DNA of 36,262 nucleotides from Bacillus sp. AFS073361 (lineage in GTDB: Bacteria; Bacillota; Bacilli; Bacillales; Cytobacillaceae). Positions within the stretch are counted from its first letter, which is position 1, and each line of letters begins with the position of its first letter. Position numbers and translations under genes: made by a program. Under the pieces are notes generated by a model, which worked only from the letters and a program-made list of their open reading frames with translations, did no database searches and had not been told where the DNA came from. The stretch lies in NCBI RefSeq assembly GCF_002567005.1, contig NZ_NUZU01000032.1:125003-161264 (forward strand), in the 5' to 3' direction. Shown one piece after another: positions 7,788 to 17,963 of this stretch.

Positions 7788-9666
7788 CCTTACCCACCTC
7801 CAACTCACTTAGAATGGACAACAGCGTTTCATAGCAATTGCTTTTCACATTGATAAACTGCTTAATACCTTCGTCCATCCACAGATCCTGTTTTTCTTTT
7901 TCTGGCAGTCCAGCTAAGTAAAAAGACCGCTCAGGATATTCAGTTTTAAGAATCTTTAGAATGTCATGTCCCATTATTTCATATTGATCATTCGTTCCGC
8001 ATAAGCAATAATGGCTTGCAGGATGTTCTAATACGAATTGTCTGGCATCCTCAATAGTTATAACGGAATTACTTATAATTGCTTCCAAACCTCCGGCTGC
8101 GAGAAACCCCTTCATAAAATCAAGTCTTGCTTTATGCTGTTTTAGTCCCCCGAGACAAATCATACCTACAGTGGGCTTAGATCCTACTTTTCCTTCGAGA
8201 TTTGCTGACTTTTTTCGTAATTCTTCGAATGGTTCTGCCAATCTACGATTTGGAATAGCCTCTATATTAATTAATGAGTTTTCATCATTTGCAAAATATG
8301 AATTTTTCTCTGGCAGGTTTTTATATGTAACCACTTCATCAAGATTGGCGTAGACATTTGTTCCCACAATACTTTTCCTTCTTGTTTGGATATCACGGAT
8401 CTTTTTTTCAGAGACCGCTTCAATTTCTTGTTGCAGCCATTTGGATTTTAGTACTTCTAACATGCCTCCATGTCCGTCAATATGTTTAAAAAATCCCCAT
8501 GCTTTTTCGGCAAGTTCATTGGTTAGATGCTCCACATACCAAGAACCTCCTGCAGGATCAATAACCTTTTGCAGATGTGCTTCTTCTTTCAAAAGCAATT
8601 GAGTATTTCTAGCAATTCTATCCGAAATCGACGTGACACATGTGAGTTCATCGAAAGGACTCACATGCAGGTATTGAATGCCCCCAACCACGGCCGCAAA
8701 AGCTTCATTTCCAGCCCTTAGGAGGTTAACATATGGGTCATGTATAGTTTTTGTGTAAGTGGAAGTTTCAACAGAAATATTCATCCTGGAACTATCTTCA
8801 TTCGCTCCATAAACACTGCTTACACGGCTCCATAGGACTCGGGCAGCTCGAAGCTTAGCGATTTCCATGAAAAAATTGCTGCCAATGGAGAATTGGAAAA
8901 TCATTTTTGTAAAAATTGTATCTAAATCCATGCCTGAATCCTGAAGCTGTTCGAGATAGAATATCCCCTCAGCTATTGCAATTCCCAGTTCTTGAGCTGC
9001 ACTTGCACCACCATTATGATAGGCACTTGTATCAATTAGAATTGTACGTAAATTAGGAAACTTTACAGCCGATTTACTAATGTTTTTACCCCAGTCTTTT
9101 AGAAATGCTTCTGAAATAACTCCTTCTTTAGCAAAAATGGCAACTGGATCTGAACCAATGTATCCACTGATTTTTTCTCCAGCATCTTCTTGTTCTACTA
9201 TTCCTTCTAATTCAGATAGAAAAGTGGATTGTAATTCTTTAGCGTCGATTGAAAATGGATATCTCTTATATGAATCTCCTAAAACTTTTCCTAGGTTTTG
9301 CTTCCCACCTAGGACACTGTTCGAGACATGGAATGAAATGGCTGTTTGTCCTTTTATAAATGCTTGTTTGAGTCTCGCCTGCAGATCTTCTACCGATTGA
9401 TAGGAAAGTATTTGGGCAACCTTCCAATTATTCGTCAAGTAACCTAATGGATAAATCCCTCTTCTAAAATCCGAACCTCCTGGGTATTCCGGTACCTGAC
9501 ACTCATCTTGACGGGTATAAAGCGGTTTCAAAATAATGTTTTCATATGTAGTAGTTTGTAAAGATTCAACCGATTTTCCTTTTAAGGATTGCTCTGCCTT
9601 TTCTGTCCATGCTTGTTCTGATATTGAAGGAAAAGACTGGTTCTTTAAATTATTCAAACTTCTCAT
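7768..9666 (-). CDS. mutA: Methylmalonyl-CoA mutase, small subunit
   Basis: 632 aa. Homologous to MutB along its barrel (for example [15 protein letters not shown] and [10 protein letters not shown]) but the C-terminal domain lacks the DxHxxG cobalamin-binding motif, as expected for the non-catalytic partner of the heterodimer. First gene of mutA-mutB-meaB, separated from bkdB by a strong terminator, so it needs its own promoter. The ATG at 9666 directly abuts GAGAGGGGG, leaving no spacing; a TTG three codons later (9657) has the run of G 8 nt upstream and may be the real start. An ArgR-like dyad lies 17 nt before the ATG. Confidence 0.93.
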   Translation of the reverse strand: MRSLNNLKNQSFPSISEQAWTEKAEQSLKGKSVESLQTTTYENIILKPLYTRQDECQVPEYPGGSDFRRGIYPLGYLTNNWKVAQILSYQSVEDLQARLKQAFIKGQTAISFHVSNSVLGGKQNLGKVLGDSYKRYPFSIDAKELQSTFLSELEGIVEQEDAGEKISGYIGSDPVAIFAKEGVISEAFLKDWGKNISKSAVKFPNLRTILIDTSAYHNGGASAAQELGIAIAEGIFYLEQLQDSGMDLDTIFTKMIFQFSIGSNFFMEIAKLRAARVLWSRVSSVYGANEDSSRMNISVETSTYTKTIHDPYVNLLRAGNEAFAAVVGGIQYLHVSPFDELTCVTSISDRIARNTQLLLKEEAHLQKVIDPAGGSWYVEHLTNELAEKAWGFFKHIDGHGGMLEVLKSKWLQQEIEAVSEKKIRDIQTRRKSIVGTNVYANLDEVVTYKNLPEKNSYFANDENSLINIEAIPNRRLAEPFEELRKKSANLEGKVGSKPTVGMICLGGLKQHKARLDFMKGFLAAGGLEAIISNSVITIEDARQFVLEHPASHYCLCGTNDQYEIMGHDILKILKTEYPERSFYLAGLPEKEKQDLWMDEGIKQFINVKSNCYETLLSILSELEVGKVEETKA

Positions 9667-9682
9667 CCCCCTCTCGACTTAA

Positions 9683-9698
9683 TTGAATTAAAATTCAA
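9683..9698. promoter_or_regulatory. ArgR-box-like dyad upstream of mutA
   Basis: Perfect inverted repeat TTGAAT-taaa-ATTCAA, the same architecture as the artP box (2467-2482). It lies between a possible -10 (TAGAAT on the minus strand, 9702-9707; its -35 is weak) and the ribosome site, so it would cover the transcription start. Function is inferred from the motif. Confidence 0.45.
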
Positions 9699-9755
9699 AT
9701 AATTCTACCTACAACTATTTTATGGCACAAACACATTTCAAGCAATCTAAAAACA

Positions 9756-9787
9756 AACAACCGCTGCCATGCCTGGTAGCGGTTGTT
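9756..9787 (-). terminator. Terminator of the bkd operon
   Basis: Minus strand: 13-bp stem AACAACCGCTACC/GGCAGCGGTTGTT (one mismatch), short loop, then TGTTTTTAG. It ends bkdB transcription and separates the bkd and mut units. Confidence 0.9.
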
Positions 9788-9792
9788 TTGTT

Positions 9793-11100
9793 TTAATAAA
9801 TCGAAGTCGTTGATTTTGAAGTATTTTCTAGTATTTCCTTCACTCGCTGTAAGAAACGTCCGCAAACGAGGCCATCTAATACTCTATGATCGAGAGACAT
9901 ACATAAATTTACGATATCACGAACAGCAATCATTCCATTATTCATGACGACTGGCCGTTTGACGATAGACTCCACTTGAAGAATAGCTGCTTGAGGATAA
10001 TTGATGATACCCATTGATTGAACAGATCCAAAAGAACCCGTATTGTTCACCGTGAAGGTTCCGCCTTGCATGTCTTCAGATCTTAGTTTCCCGGTTCTCA
10101 CTTTGACTGCAAGCTCAGATATTTCACGTGCAATCCCTTTAATCGTTTTTTCATCGGCCTGTTTAATGACCGGAACATATAGGGCGTCATCTGTTGCCAC
10201 TGCAATGGAAATATTGATATCTTTCTTTTGAATGATTTTATCCCCTGCCCACATAGAATTGATTTGTGGGAATTCTTTTAACGCTTGTGCAACAGCCTTC
10301 ACAAAGAATGCAAAGAAAGTTAAATTAAAGCCCTCATTTTTCTTAAACTCATCTTTTATTGAGTTACGGAACTCCACCAAATTCGTGGCGTCCACTTCAA
10401 TCATTGTCCAAGCATGCGGTGCTTCGTGTTTGCTCCTAAGCATATTTGCGGCAATTGCTTTACGAATACCTGTGACTGGAATCTCAATGTCGCCAACGGC
10501 TACTGGGATATTCACAGCTTGAGCAGGTGCCGTTGACTGGACCACTGGCTGAACCGTTGCTTGTTTTGGTACCTTGGTAACTTCAGGCTCAGCTTTTGGT
10601 TTAACATCTTGTCCTGCCTCAGGAATATTACCTGATTCAATTAGTTTTAAGAGATCTTTCCGCGTAATTCGCCCGCCTGCACCGGTGCCTGACACCCTAG
10701 TTAAATCAATGCCATGTTCTTGAGAAATTTTAAGGACAGCAGGCGAGTAACGTGCTTTGTTGCCATGATCAGCTTTTTCCACATTTTCTGGAGTATTTGA
10801 TGGTGTGCTTATGCCAGCTGCAGCAGGTGCTTCTTCGGAAACCTCTTCAGTTGTTCCGCCTTCCAACGCTATCGTGCAAATTTGCTCCCCAACGGCTAAG
10901 GTATCCCCTTCTTCAGCAATTAGTTCCTTTATTACACCTGTAAAGGAGGATGGAATTTCCGCATTTACCTTATCTGTCATCACTTCTGCCAGGGGGTCGT
11001 ATTTATTTACTTTATCTCCTACAGATACAAGCCATTTGCTGATCGTACCTTCGGTTACGCTCTCCCCTAACTGAGGCATTTTAATTTGTTCAATTACCAC
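9793..11100 (-). CDS. bkdB: Branched-chain alpha-keto acid dehydrogenase E2 (lipoamide acyltransferase)
   Basis: 435 aa. Domains in order: lipoyl domain (1-78, lipoylated Lys about 44 in MTDKVNAE), a linker rich in Ala, Pro and Glu, a peripheral-subunit-binding domain (about 116-152, SGTGAGGRITRKDL), a second linker, and the acyltransferase core ending with LDHRVLDG, which holds the catalytic His. It forms the core of the cytosolic Bkd complex, moving the branched acyl group from E1 to CoA. GTG start with AGGAG 10 nt upstream. Last gene of the operon, followed by a strong terminator. Similarity to pyruvate dehydrogenase E2 is high; operon context decides the call. Confidence 0.95.
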   Translation of the reverse strand: MVIEQIKMPQLGESVTEGTISKWLVSVGDKVNKYDPLAEVMTDKVNAEIPSSFTGVIKELIAEEGDTLAVGEQICTIALEGGTTEEVSEEAPAAAGISTPSNTPENVEKADHGNKARYSPAVLKISQEHGIDLTRVSGTGAGGRITRKDLLKLIESGNIPEAGQDVKPKAEPEVTKVPKQATVQPVVQSTAPAQAVNIPVAVGDIEIPVTGIRKAIAANMLRSKHEAPHAWTMIEVDATNLVEFRNSIKDEFKKNEGFNLTFFAFFVKAVAQALKEFPQINSMWAGDKIIQKKDINISIAVATDDALYVPVIKQADEKTIKGIAREISELAVKVRTGKLRSEDMQGGTFTVNNTGSFGSVQSMGIINYPQAAILQVESIVKRPVVMNNGMIAVRDIVNLCMSLDHRVLDGLVCGRFLQRVKEILENTSKSTTSIY

Positions 11101-11164
11101 TATTTACACACTCCTATTGTCAAGCACTGGCGCCTAACCCCTTTCAGTTGCCAGGGCTTTCGTT

Positions 11165-12148
11165 TTAATACTCAGCTAGTTCACGCATCGCTTTTTCGAC
11201 TTTATCAGGATTTACCATAAAGAATTTTTCCATTGTTGGCGAGTACGGCATAGCCGGTACATCTGGTCCAGCTAATCTCATAATTGGCGCATCTAATTCG
11301 AATAAACAATTTTCTGCAATAATTGCAGCAACCTCACTAATGATACTGCCTTCTTTTGTGTCCTCTGTAACAAGGAGAACTTTACCGGTTTTCGATGCCG
11401 CCTCAATGATGGCTTCTTTATCCAGAGGATAGACAGTTCTCAAATCAAGAATATGAGCGGAGATACCATCTTTCGCTAATTTTTCCGCTGCTTGAAGGGC
11501 AAAATGAACACATAGCCCATACGTAATGACGGTAATATCTTCTCCCTCGCGCTTTACATCTGCTTTTCCTATTGGCAGGGTATAATCATCTGAAGGTACC
11601 TCACCTTTAATTAATCGATACGCCCGCTTATGCTCGAAAAATAATACTGGGTCATTGTCACGGACAGCGGCCTTTAACAGTCCTTTTGCATCGTAAGGTG
11701 TGGATGGCATAACAATTTTTAATCCGGGCTGATTTGCAAATACTGCCTCAACGGATTGGGAATGATAAAGTGCACCATGAACACCACCGCCATAAGGAGC
11801 ACGAATAACCATCGGACAACTCCAGTCGTTATTGGAACGGTAGCGGATTTTCGCTGCTTCTGAAATAATTTGATTCACTGCCGGCATGATAAAGTCAGCA
11901 AATTGCATTTCGGCAATCGGACGCATGCCATACATCGCTGCACCAATTCCTACGCCAGCAATAGCTGATTCAGCAAGTGGTGTATCAATGACTCGTTCTT
12001 CCCCAAATTGGTCATATAATCCTTGGGTTGCCTTAAATACCCCGCCTTTTAATCCAACATCTTCCCCAAGGACAAAAACTTTTGAATCTCTTTCCATTTC
12101 TTCTCGCATTGCCATTGTAATGGCATCAATATATGAAATTATCGGCAT
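11165..12148 (-). CDS. bkdAB: Branched-chain alpha-keto acid dehydrogenase E1 component, beta subunit
   Basis: 327 aa, the standard E1-beta length. The transketolase pyrimidine-binding domain (residues about 4-180) contains VLGEDVG and DTPLAESAIAGVGIGAA, and the C-terminal transketolase domain contains LDLRTVYPLDKEAI. With BkdAA it forms the thiamine-diphosphate E1 heterotetramer that decarboxylates 2-keto acids from Leu, Ile and Val. ATG start, GGGGGATG just upstream; 12 nt after bkdAA. Sequence alone does not exclude a pyruvate or acetoin dehydrogenase, but neighbours bcd, ptb, buk and bkdR do so convincingly. Confidence 0.95.
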   Translation of the reverse strand: MPIISYIDAITMAMREEMERDSKVFVLGEDVGLKGGVFKATQGLYDQFGEERVIDTPLAESAIAGVGIGAAMYGMRPIAEMQFADFIMPAVNQIISEAAKIRYRSNNDWSCPMVIRAPYGGGVHGALYHSQSVEAVFANQPGLKIVMPSTPYDAKGLLKAAVRDNDPVLFFEHKRAYRLIKGEVPSDDYTLPIGKADVKREGEDITVITYGLCVHFALQAAEKLAKDGISAHILDLRTVYPLDKEAIIEAASKTGKVLLVTEDTKEGSIISEVAAIIAENCLFELDAPIMRLAGPDVPAMPYSPTMEKFFMVNPDKVEKAMRELAEY

Positions 12149-12160
12149 GTTTCATCCCCC

Positions 12161-13156
12161 TTACAAGTCCGCATAAACAAATTTCAGCGCATCTTCAGGT
12201 GCAGAGTACGGTGCATTTTCTGCATATTCTGTCGCCTCATTGACAAGCTTCATTACGCGGTCATTAATTTCTTTTTCTAACGCATCATCCATGACACCTG
12301 TTTCCTTTAAATATGCCCCAAAGGTAATAATTGGATCTTGGGTTTTTGCTTTGGCAACCTCATCTGGTGCACGGTAGGAACGGTCATCATCATCAGAAGA
12401 GTGCGGCGTTAGACGATAAGAAATGGTTTCAATTAACGTTGGTCCTTCACCGCGTCGACCACGCTCTGCTGCTTCCTTCACTGCTTTATAAACCTCTAGT
12501 GGATCGTTTCCATCAACAGTGAACCCTGGCATACCATAACCTATCGCACGGTCGGAAACTTTTTCACACCCCAATTGTTTTTCAATTGGAACGGAAATTG
12601 CGTATTTGTTATTTTCACACATAAAAATAACAGGAAGTTTATGTACACCTGCAAAATTGGCGCCCTCATGAAAGTCCCCTTGGTTAGAAGAGCCCTCTCC
12701 GAAAGTTACAAAAGTTACGAGATCTTTTCTTTCCATTTTCCCGGCAAGGGCAATTCCAACAGCGTGTGGAACTTGAGTTGTTACAGGAGAAGAACCTGTG
12801 ACAATCCGATTTTTCTTTTGGCCAAAGTGACCTGGCATTTGCCTGCTGCCTGAGTTAGGGTCTTCCGCTTTTGCAAAACCTGAAAGCATCAATTCCCTCG
12901 GAGTCATACCAAAAGTTAAGACCACACCCATATCACGATAATACGGAAGAACATAATCTTTTTCACGATCAAGCGCAAATGCAGCCCCTACTTGTGCTGC
13001 CTCCTGCCCTTGACAGGATATAACGAAGGGAATTTTCCCGGCACGGTTTAATAACCACATCCGCTCATCAATACGGCGGGCCAATAGCATAGTTTCGTAC
13101 ATTTCCAATACTTTTCCGTCATTTAAACCTAAAGCATCATGACGCTTTTCTGTCAT
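12161..13156 (-). CDS. bkdAA: Branched-chain alpha-keto acid dehydrogenase E1 component, alpha subunit
   Basis: 331 aa. The thiamine diphosphate motif GEGSSNQGDFHEGANFAG...CENN is at about residues 151-181. Other E1-alpha signatures are MPGHFG and the phosphorylation-loop-like YRLTPHSSDDDD. It catalyses decarboxylation and reductive acylation of E2-lipoate together with BkdAB. ATG start, AGGAGG 10 nt upstream; it follows lpdV by 39 nt. The cytosolic complex supplies isobutyryl-, isovaleryl- and 2-methylbutyryl-CoA for branched fatty acids and for Ptb/Buk. Confidence 0.95.
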   Translation of the reverse strand: MTEKRHDALGLNDGKVLEMYETMLLARRIDERMWLLNRAGKIPFVISCQGQEAAQVGAAFALDREKDYVLPYYRDMGVVLTFGMTPRELMLSGFAKAEDPNSGSRQMPGHFGQKKNRIVTGSSPVTTQVPHAVGIALAGKMERKDLVTFVTFGEGSSNQGDFHEGANFAGVHKLPVIFMCENNKYAISVPIEKQLGCEKVSDRAIGYGMPGFTVDGNDPLEVYKAVKEAAERGRRGEGPTLIETISYRLTPHSSDDDDRSYRAPDEVAKAKTQDPIITFGAYLKETGVMDDALEKEINDRVMKLVNEATEYAENAPYSAPEDALKFVYADL

Positions 13157-13195
13157 CTATTTCTTACCTCCTAATGTTCGAATGAAAAAAATCAC

Positions 13196-14617
13196 TTAAG
13201 AATGAATCGCTTTCCCATCAACGGCAAGTGCTGCCTCACCAATGGCTTCTGAAAGAGTTGGGTGTGGATGAATTGTATGAGCAATTTCCCAAGGGGTCGC
13301 ATCTAATACCATCGCAAGTCCTGCTTCCGTAATCATATCAGTTACATGTGGTCCAATCATATGCACCCCTAGAATATCATTGGTCTCTTCATCCGCAACA
13401 ATTTTCACAAATCCGTCCGATTCTCCAAACACAAGCGCTTTCCCAATCGCTCGGAAAGAAAACTTCCCTGTTTTGACTTTATGACCGTTTTCTATCGCTT
13501 GGTCTTCTGTTATTCCCACACTAGAAACCTCAGGGTTGCTATAGATACATCTAGAAACTAAATGATACTGCATTGGCGAAGGATCTTTTCCGGCAATATG
13601 TTCGACAGCAATGATTCCTTCATGCGATGCCACATGGGCAAGTTGTAATCCCCCAATTACATCGCCAATCGCATAAATATGTGATTCTTTTGTTTGGAAG
13701 AATTCATTTGTTGCAATAAAACCATTCTCTACTTGTATTTCTGTATTCTCTAAGCCAATTCCTTCTGTATTTGCCCGACGACCTACAGAAACAAGAATTT
13801 TTTCAGCTTTATATTCTTTCACTGTACCCTTTACTTCTGCAGAAATCGTAACACCATTGTCCTTTACCATTGTTTCAGGGAGGACTTTTGCACTCGTTAC
13901 CAGTTTAATTCCTTTTTTCTTCATTAAACGCTGCATTTCTTTTGAAATTTCTTTATCTTCTGTCGGAATAATACGGTCAGCATACTCAATAACTGTTACA
14001 TCAACACCGAAATCATGAAGCATGGACGCCCATTCTATTCCAATTACGCCACCACCAACTATAATAATAGAATTAGGTAGTGTTTCTAAATGCAATGCTT
14101 CATCAGATGTCATGACATATTCACGATCAATCTCAAGACCTGGAAGGGTCCTTGGTCTTGATCCTGTTGCAATGATCACGTTTTTAGGAAGAAGCATTTC
14201 GTTTTCTTCCCCGTTATTCATTTCAACTGAAATAGTTCCTGGCATAGGAGAAAAAATGGACGGTCCTAAGATTCTGCCTATTCCTTCATAGACATCGATT
14301 TTACCCTGTTTCATTAAATGTTGTACACCTTTATGAAGTTGGTCAATAATTTTATTTTTTCTTTCTTGTACTTTACCAAAATTTATTGATACATCACTAG
14401 TAATAACCCCGAAATCCTCACTATTCTTTGCAGTTGCAAAAACCTCAGCACTCCTAAGCAGTGCTTTACTTGGTATACACCCTTGATGCAGACAGGTCCC
14501 GCCAAGTTTCCCTTTTTCAACAATCGCTGTTTTTAAACCAAGCTGTGAGGCCCTAATAGCGGCGACATAGCCGCCAGTTCCCCCGCCAAGAACTACCAAA
14601 TCATATTCTTGTGCCAC
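13196..14617 (-). CDS. lpdV: Dihydrolipoyl dehydrogenase (E3) of the Bkd complex
   Basis: 473 aa, class I flavin disulfide reductase. The FAD motif GGGTGGYVAA (about 10-19), redox-active GGTCLHQGCIPSK (Cys about 42 and 47), NAD motif GGGVIGIEWAS (about 185) and C-terminal dimer motif HPHPTLSE with the catalytic His are all present. It reoxidises dihydrolipoamide on BkdB using NAD+. GTG start with GGGGAGG 8 nt upstream. It lies 21 nt after buk, inside the operon, so it is assigned as the Bkd-specific E3 rather than the pyruvate dehydrogenase one. Confidence 0.95.
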   Translation of the reverse strand: MAQEYDLVVLGGGTGGYVAAIRASQLGLKTAIVEKGKLGGTCLHQGCIPSKALLRSAEVFATAKNSEDFGVITSDVSINFGKVQERKNKIIDQLHKGVQHLMKQGKIDVYEGIGRILGPSIFSPMPGTISVEMNNGEENEMLLPKNVIIATGSRPRTLPGLEIDREYVMTSDEALHLETLPNSIIIVGGGVIGIEWASMLHDFGVDVTVIEYADRIIPTEDKEISKEMQRLMKKKGIKLVTSAKVLPETMVKDNGVTISAEVKGTVKEYKAEKILVSVGRRANTEGIGLENTEIQVENGFIATNEFFQTKESHIYAIGDVIGGLQLAHVASHEGIIAVEHIAGKDPSPMQYHLVSRCIYSNPEVSSVGITEDQAIENGHKVKTGKFSFRAIGKALVFGESDGFVKIVADEETNDILGVHMIGPHVTDMITEAGLAMVLDATPWEIAHTIHPHPTLSEAIGEAALAVDGKAIHS

Positions 14618-14638
14618 TCTTTTTTCCTCCCCATAACC

Positions 14639-15742
14639 TTAAATTTTAACTGTTTTAAAATTCCCAGGATAAATTTTCCCCTCTTCTTCGCCTCTTAAGA
14701 CCCGAAGCGCACCCTCAGCAAGTGCTTGTAGTTCATTTTCACCCGGTTGAACCATTACATCAGCAATCCAATTGATTCTATCGGTAATAGATTTCACAAA
14801 TCCTTTCCCGTATGCGAGGCCCCCAGTTAGAACAATTGCATCCACTTTTCCAGAGAGAACAGCACTAGCAGCCCCAATTTCTTTAGCCACTTGATAAGCC
14901 ATTGCGTCATAAATAAGCATTGCCTCTTTGTCGCCTGCTGCTATTCGCTGCTCTACCTTTACCGCATCATTGGTGCCAAGATAACCTACAAGGCCGCCTT
15001 GACCAACCAGCATCTTCATAATTTCTTCCCGATAATATTCTCCAGAATAACAAAGGGACACTAAATCCCCAACAGGAACGGTACCGGATCGTTCTGGACT
15101 GAAGGGGCCATCCCCATGAAGACCATTGTTTACATCAATGACCTTCCCTTGCTTATGGACACCCACTGTAATACCGCCACCCATATGGGTTACAATTAAG
15201 TTTAAGTCGATGTATCTTTTTCCTAACTCCTTGGCAACTCTTCTTGCAACGGCCTTCTGATTCAATGCATGGAAAATACTTTTCCTTTCAATTAAGGAAA
15301 ATCCAGATATTCTTGCAATTGGTTCAAGCTCATCCACAACAACTGGATCAACGATATAAGAAGGAATATTTAAACCAGAAGCAATTTCATAAGCAATGAT
15401 TCCGCCAAGATTGGATGCGTGCTGCCCTGAATAACCAGATCGTAAATCTGCTAACATCACATCATTAACTGCATAGGTACCCCCTTCGATCGGACGCAGC
15501 AATCCCCCACGTGCACATACAGCCGATAGTTTGGAAAAATTGATCCCTTCATTATCCATTGTTTCCAAAATTGTTGTTTTTCTAAATTCATATTGATCAA
15601 TAATATTTGCAAAAGAGTTGATTGTCTCAGAATCATGACGAATTGTTTTTTCAAAAATAGAAATATCATTATCGAAAACCCCAATTTTCGTGGATGTCGA
15701 GCCTGGGTTGATGACGAGTATCCGATATTCATTATCGTGCAA
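14639..15742 (-). CDS. buk: Butyrate / branched-chain fatty-acid kinase
   Basis: 367 aa, acetokinase superfamily (ASKHA fold). [13 protein letters not shown] near residues 9-21 and [13 protein letters not shown] near 190 are the phosphate-binding motifs; [19 protein letters not shown] is typical of butyrate kinases. It converts the acyl-phosphate made by Ptb into the acid and ATP. The start is TTG with GGAGG 9 nt upstream. A 107-nt gap containing a stem-loop separates it from bcd; 21 nt separate it from lpdV. Isobutyrate or isovalerate is more likely than butyrate as product, because of the Bkd genes. Confidence 0.94.
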   Translation of the reverse strand: MHDNEYRILVINPGSTSTKIGVFDNDISIFEKTIRHDSETINSFANIIDQYEFRKTTILETMDNEGINFSKLSAVCARGGLLRPIEGGTYAVNDVMLADLRSGYSGQHASNLGGIIAYEIASGLNIPSYIVDPVVVDELEPIARISGFSLIERKSIFHALNQKAVARRVAKELGKRYIDLNLIVTHMGGGITVGVHKQGKVIDVNNGLHGDGPFSPERSGTVPVGDLVSLCYSGEYYREEIMKMLVGQGGLVGYLGTNDAVKVEQRIAAGDKEAMLIYDAMAYQVAKEIGAASAVLSGKVDAIVLTGGLAYGKGFVKSITDRINWIADVMVQPGENELQALAEGALRVLRGEEEGKIYPGNFKTVKI

Positions 15743-15797
15743 CGTATTTGACCTCCAATTTTATTTTTCAACCTAATTGCCCCATGAAAGGCAAAGA

Positions 15798-15817
15798 CGC
15801 TGAATTCCCATTCAGCG
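15798..15817 (-). other. Intercistronic stem-loop between bcd and buk
   Basis: Minus strand: perfect 8-bp stem CGCTGAAT/ATTCAGCG around a 4-nt loop, extendable by AAAG/CTTT across a one-base bulge. The sequence after it is not a pure T-run, so it looks more like a processing, stability or attenuation element inside the bkd operon than a full terminator. Confidence 0.55.
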
Positions 15818-15849
15818 CTTTCCAAATACTATTTTTTGTCAAAGGTTGA

Positions 15850-16953
15850 TTATCTTGATATTCTATGACTTAAAATATGATGACCGTTTTGGAGAAATTG
15901 GCTTCTTGAATTACGAATTCTTGCAATTCTTTCTTCTGCCATCCTGTCTGCCGCTACGTATGTTGGAATGCCGTCACGTTTAGAAATTTCAATTACTTTT
16001 TCAATGGTAGAATAAAGCTGTTCAACCTTTTTCATTGCGCGCTCTTGGTTATAACCATACAATTCATCTGCCACATTGATTACGCCTCCAGCATTAATTA
16101 CATAATCCGGGGCGTAAACGATACCCATTTCATGAATAATATCACCGTGACGGGTATCCTTTAATTGATTGTTCGCTGAACCAGCAATCACTCTTGCTTT
16201 TAACTGTGGAATGGTTTCGTCATTAATCGTTGCTCCGAGTGCGCATGGGGCATATATATCACATTCCACACCATAAATTTCATCAGGATCAACAGCTAGA
16301 GCACCAAATGCTTCAACCGCACGGTTAACTGCCTCTTTATTAATGTCAGTTACAATCAGCTGTGCCCCTTCTTCATGTAAATATTCGCAAAGTGTATAAG
16401 CAACATTTCCAACACCTTGAACAGCCACTACTTTTCCTTCAAGAGAATCCGATCCAAATGCCTCTTTCGCAGCTGCTTTCATACCGCGGTATACACCAAA
16501 TGCTGTTACTGGGGATGGATTACCAGATGAACCAAACGCTGGAGAAATTCCAGTTACAAAATCTGTCTCTTCATGAATTAAATCCATATCAGCCACTGTT
16601 GTACCGACATCTTCTGCAGTAATATATCTGCCGTTTAATCCTTGAATGTAACGGCCAAATGCACGGAACATTTCTTCATTTTTATCTTTTCTTGGATCGC
16701 CGATGATAACAGTTTTACCACCGCCAAGATTTAGCCCAGCCGCTGCATTCTTATAAGTCATTCCTTTAGCAAGTCTGAGAGCATCTTCAATGGCAGCCTC
16801 TTCAGATGCATACGTCCACATCCGTGTTCCACCTAAAGCCGGCCCTAGGGTTGTATCATGAATAGCAATAATTGCTTTTAATCCTGATTGTTTATCCTGA
16901 CAGAATACCACTTGCTCATAATCGTATTGTTCTAGGTATTTGAAAATTTCCAT
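15850..16953 (-). CDS. bcd: Branched-chain amino acid (leucine) dehydrogenase
   Basis: 367 aa from ATG at 16953. Glu/Leu/Phe/Val dehydrogenase family: glycine-rich GGGKTVI with the catalytic Lys (about residue 80), ALGGTRMW, and the NAD-binding Rossmann motif [13 protein letters not shown] near 180. It deaminates Leu, Val and Ile to the keto acids used by the Bkd complex, with NAD+. The start was placed here because GAGGAGG lies 8 nt upstream and the protein then begins [11 protein letters not shown] as in relatives; the open frame extends 17 codons further into ptb. It lies 29 nt after ptb. Confidence 0.96.
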   Translation of the reverse strand: MEIFKYLEQYDYEQVVFCQDKQSGLKAIIAIHDTTLGPALGGTRMWTYASEEAAIEDALRLAKGMTYKNAAAGLNLGGGKTVIIGDPRKDKNEEMFRAFGRYIQGLNGRYITAEDVGTTVADMDLIHEETDFVTGISPAFGSSGNPSPVTAFGVYRGMKAAAKEAFGSDSLEGKVVAVQGVGNVAYTLCEYLHEEGAQLIVTDINKEAVNRAVEAFGALAVDPDEIYGVECDIYAPCALGATINDETIPQLKARVIAGSANNQLKDTRHGDIIHEMGIVYAPDYVINAGGVINVADELYGYNQERAMKKVEQLYSTIEKVIEISKRDGIPTYVAADRMAEERIARIRNSRSQFLQNGHHILSHRISR

Positions 16954-16982
16954 GTAAAATTCCTCCTCAAATGATTGACTAT

Positions 16983-17888
16983 CTATTTTGATGTAGCACA
17001 GCATACCGCTAGTGCAATTGAATAAAGCTTACTTTCAGCAGAATCTGATCTGGATGTTAACACAATTGGTACTTTTGCTCCGGCAATAACGGCGCCCACT
17101 TTTGCATTTGCAAAATAAATTAATGATTTATATAATACATTGCCAACTTCAATGGTTGGTACTAATAAAATATCTGCATTTCCAGCTACATCACTATGAA
17201 TCCCTTTATGTTCTGCAGCTAGCATTGACACAGCATTATCTAATCCTAATGGACCATCCACAATACAGTCCAAAATCTGTCCTCGTCTATTCATTACCGT
17301 TAATGCAGCAGCATCTAATGTAGCTTGCATAGCCGGATTTACTACCTCCACCGCAGCTAGAGGTGCCACTTTCGGTATTTCTATACCAATTGACCTTGCA
17401 ACGGAAACTGCATTTTTAATAATTTGTGCTTTCATTTCTAAATCTGGGGCAATATTCATTGCAGCATCTGTAATGATTGTAAAACGATTGAAACCAGGAA
17501 CTTCAAATGCAGCAATATGTGATAAAACATTTCCTGTCCTCAGTCCATGCTCTTTATTCAGGACTGCCTTTAAAAAAATATTTGTGGGAATATTCCCTTT
17601 CATCAGGACATTTGCTTCTTTATTAAAAACTGCCTTTACAGCTAATTCTGCCGCTGCAGCAATTGAATCAGCATTGACAACTATTAAATTAAGATCGCTA
17701 ATGTTTGGGTGTTTTTCTTTTATAATGGATTTGATTTTTTCTTCGTTACCGAAAAGAATAAATTTTGCAAGATTTTGTTCTAAAGCAGCGATAACTGCTT
17801 CAATGACTTCTATATCTTCTGCCGCAGCAACTGCAACGGTGTTTATACGTTCTTGGGCTGCTTTGTCAATTAGTGAATCAAGCAACAA
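16983..17888 (-). CDS. ptb: Phosphate butyryltransferase (branched-chain acyl-CoA phosphotransferase)
   Basis: 301 aa, phosphate acetyl/butaryl transferase family, usual length. Family segments include [18 protein letters not shown] (about 93-111), [17 protein letters not shown] and [34 protein letters not shown] near the C-terminus. It converts branched-chain acyl-CoA plus phosphate into acyl-phosphate, which Buk uses to make ATP. First gene of the operon, directly behind a SigL promoter (17935-17952). The start is TTG at 17888, with AGAAAGGG 11 nt upstream; no ATG fits this frame, and the N-terminus then aligns with B. subtilis Ptb. Confidence 0.94.
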   Translation of the reverse strand: MLLDSLIDKAAQERINTVAVAAAEDIEVIEAVIAALEQNLAKFILFGNEEKIKSIIKEKHPNISDLNLIVVNADSIAAAAELAVKAVFNKEANVLMKGNIPTNIFLKAVLNKEHGLRTGNVLSHIAAFEVPGFNRFTIITDAAMNIAPDLEMKAQIIKNAVSVARSIGIEIPKVAPLAAVEVVNPAMQATLDAAALTVMNRRGQILDCIVDGPLGLDNAVSMLAAEHKGIHSDVAGNADILLVPTIEVGNVLYKSLIYFANAKVGAVIAGAKVPIVLTSRSDSAESKLYSIALAVCCATSK

Positions 17889-17934
17889 GTTGTCATCAAC
17901 CCTTTCTCCTTTACTGCAACTCCCATTCTATAAT

Positions 17935-17952
17935 ATGCAATTTCCATGCCAA
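17935..17952 (-). promoter_or_regulatory. SigL (sigma-54) promoter of the bkd operon
   Basis: Minus strand TTGGCATGGAAATTGCAT: -24 element TGGCAT and -12 element TTGCAT with the correct 5-nt spacer, a near-perfect match to TGGCAC-N5-TTGCW. It lies 47 nt before the ptb start codon and next to bkdR, which encodes the sigma-54-dependent activator. In B. subtilis this operon is SigL-dependent. Confidence 0.93.
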
Positions 17953-17963
17953 ATCACAGTTTA

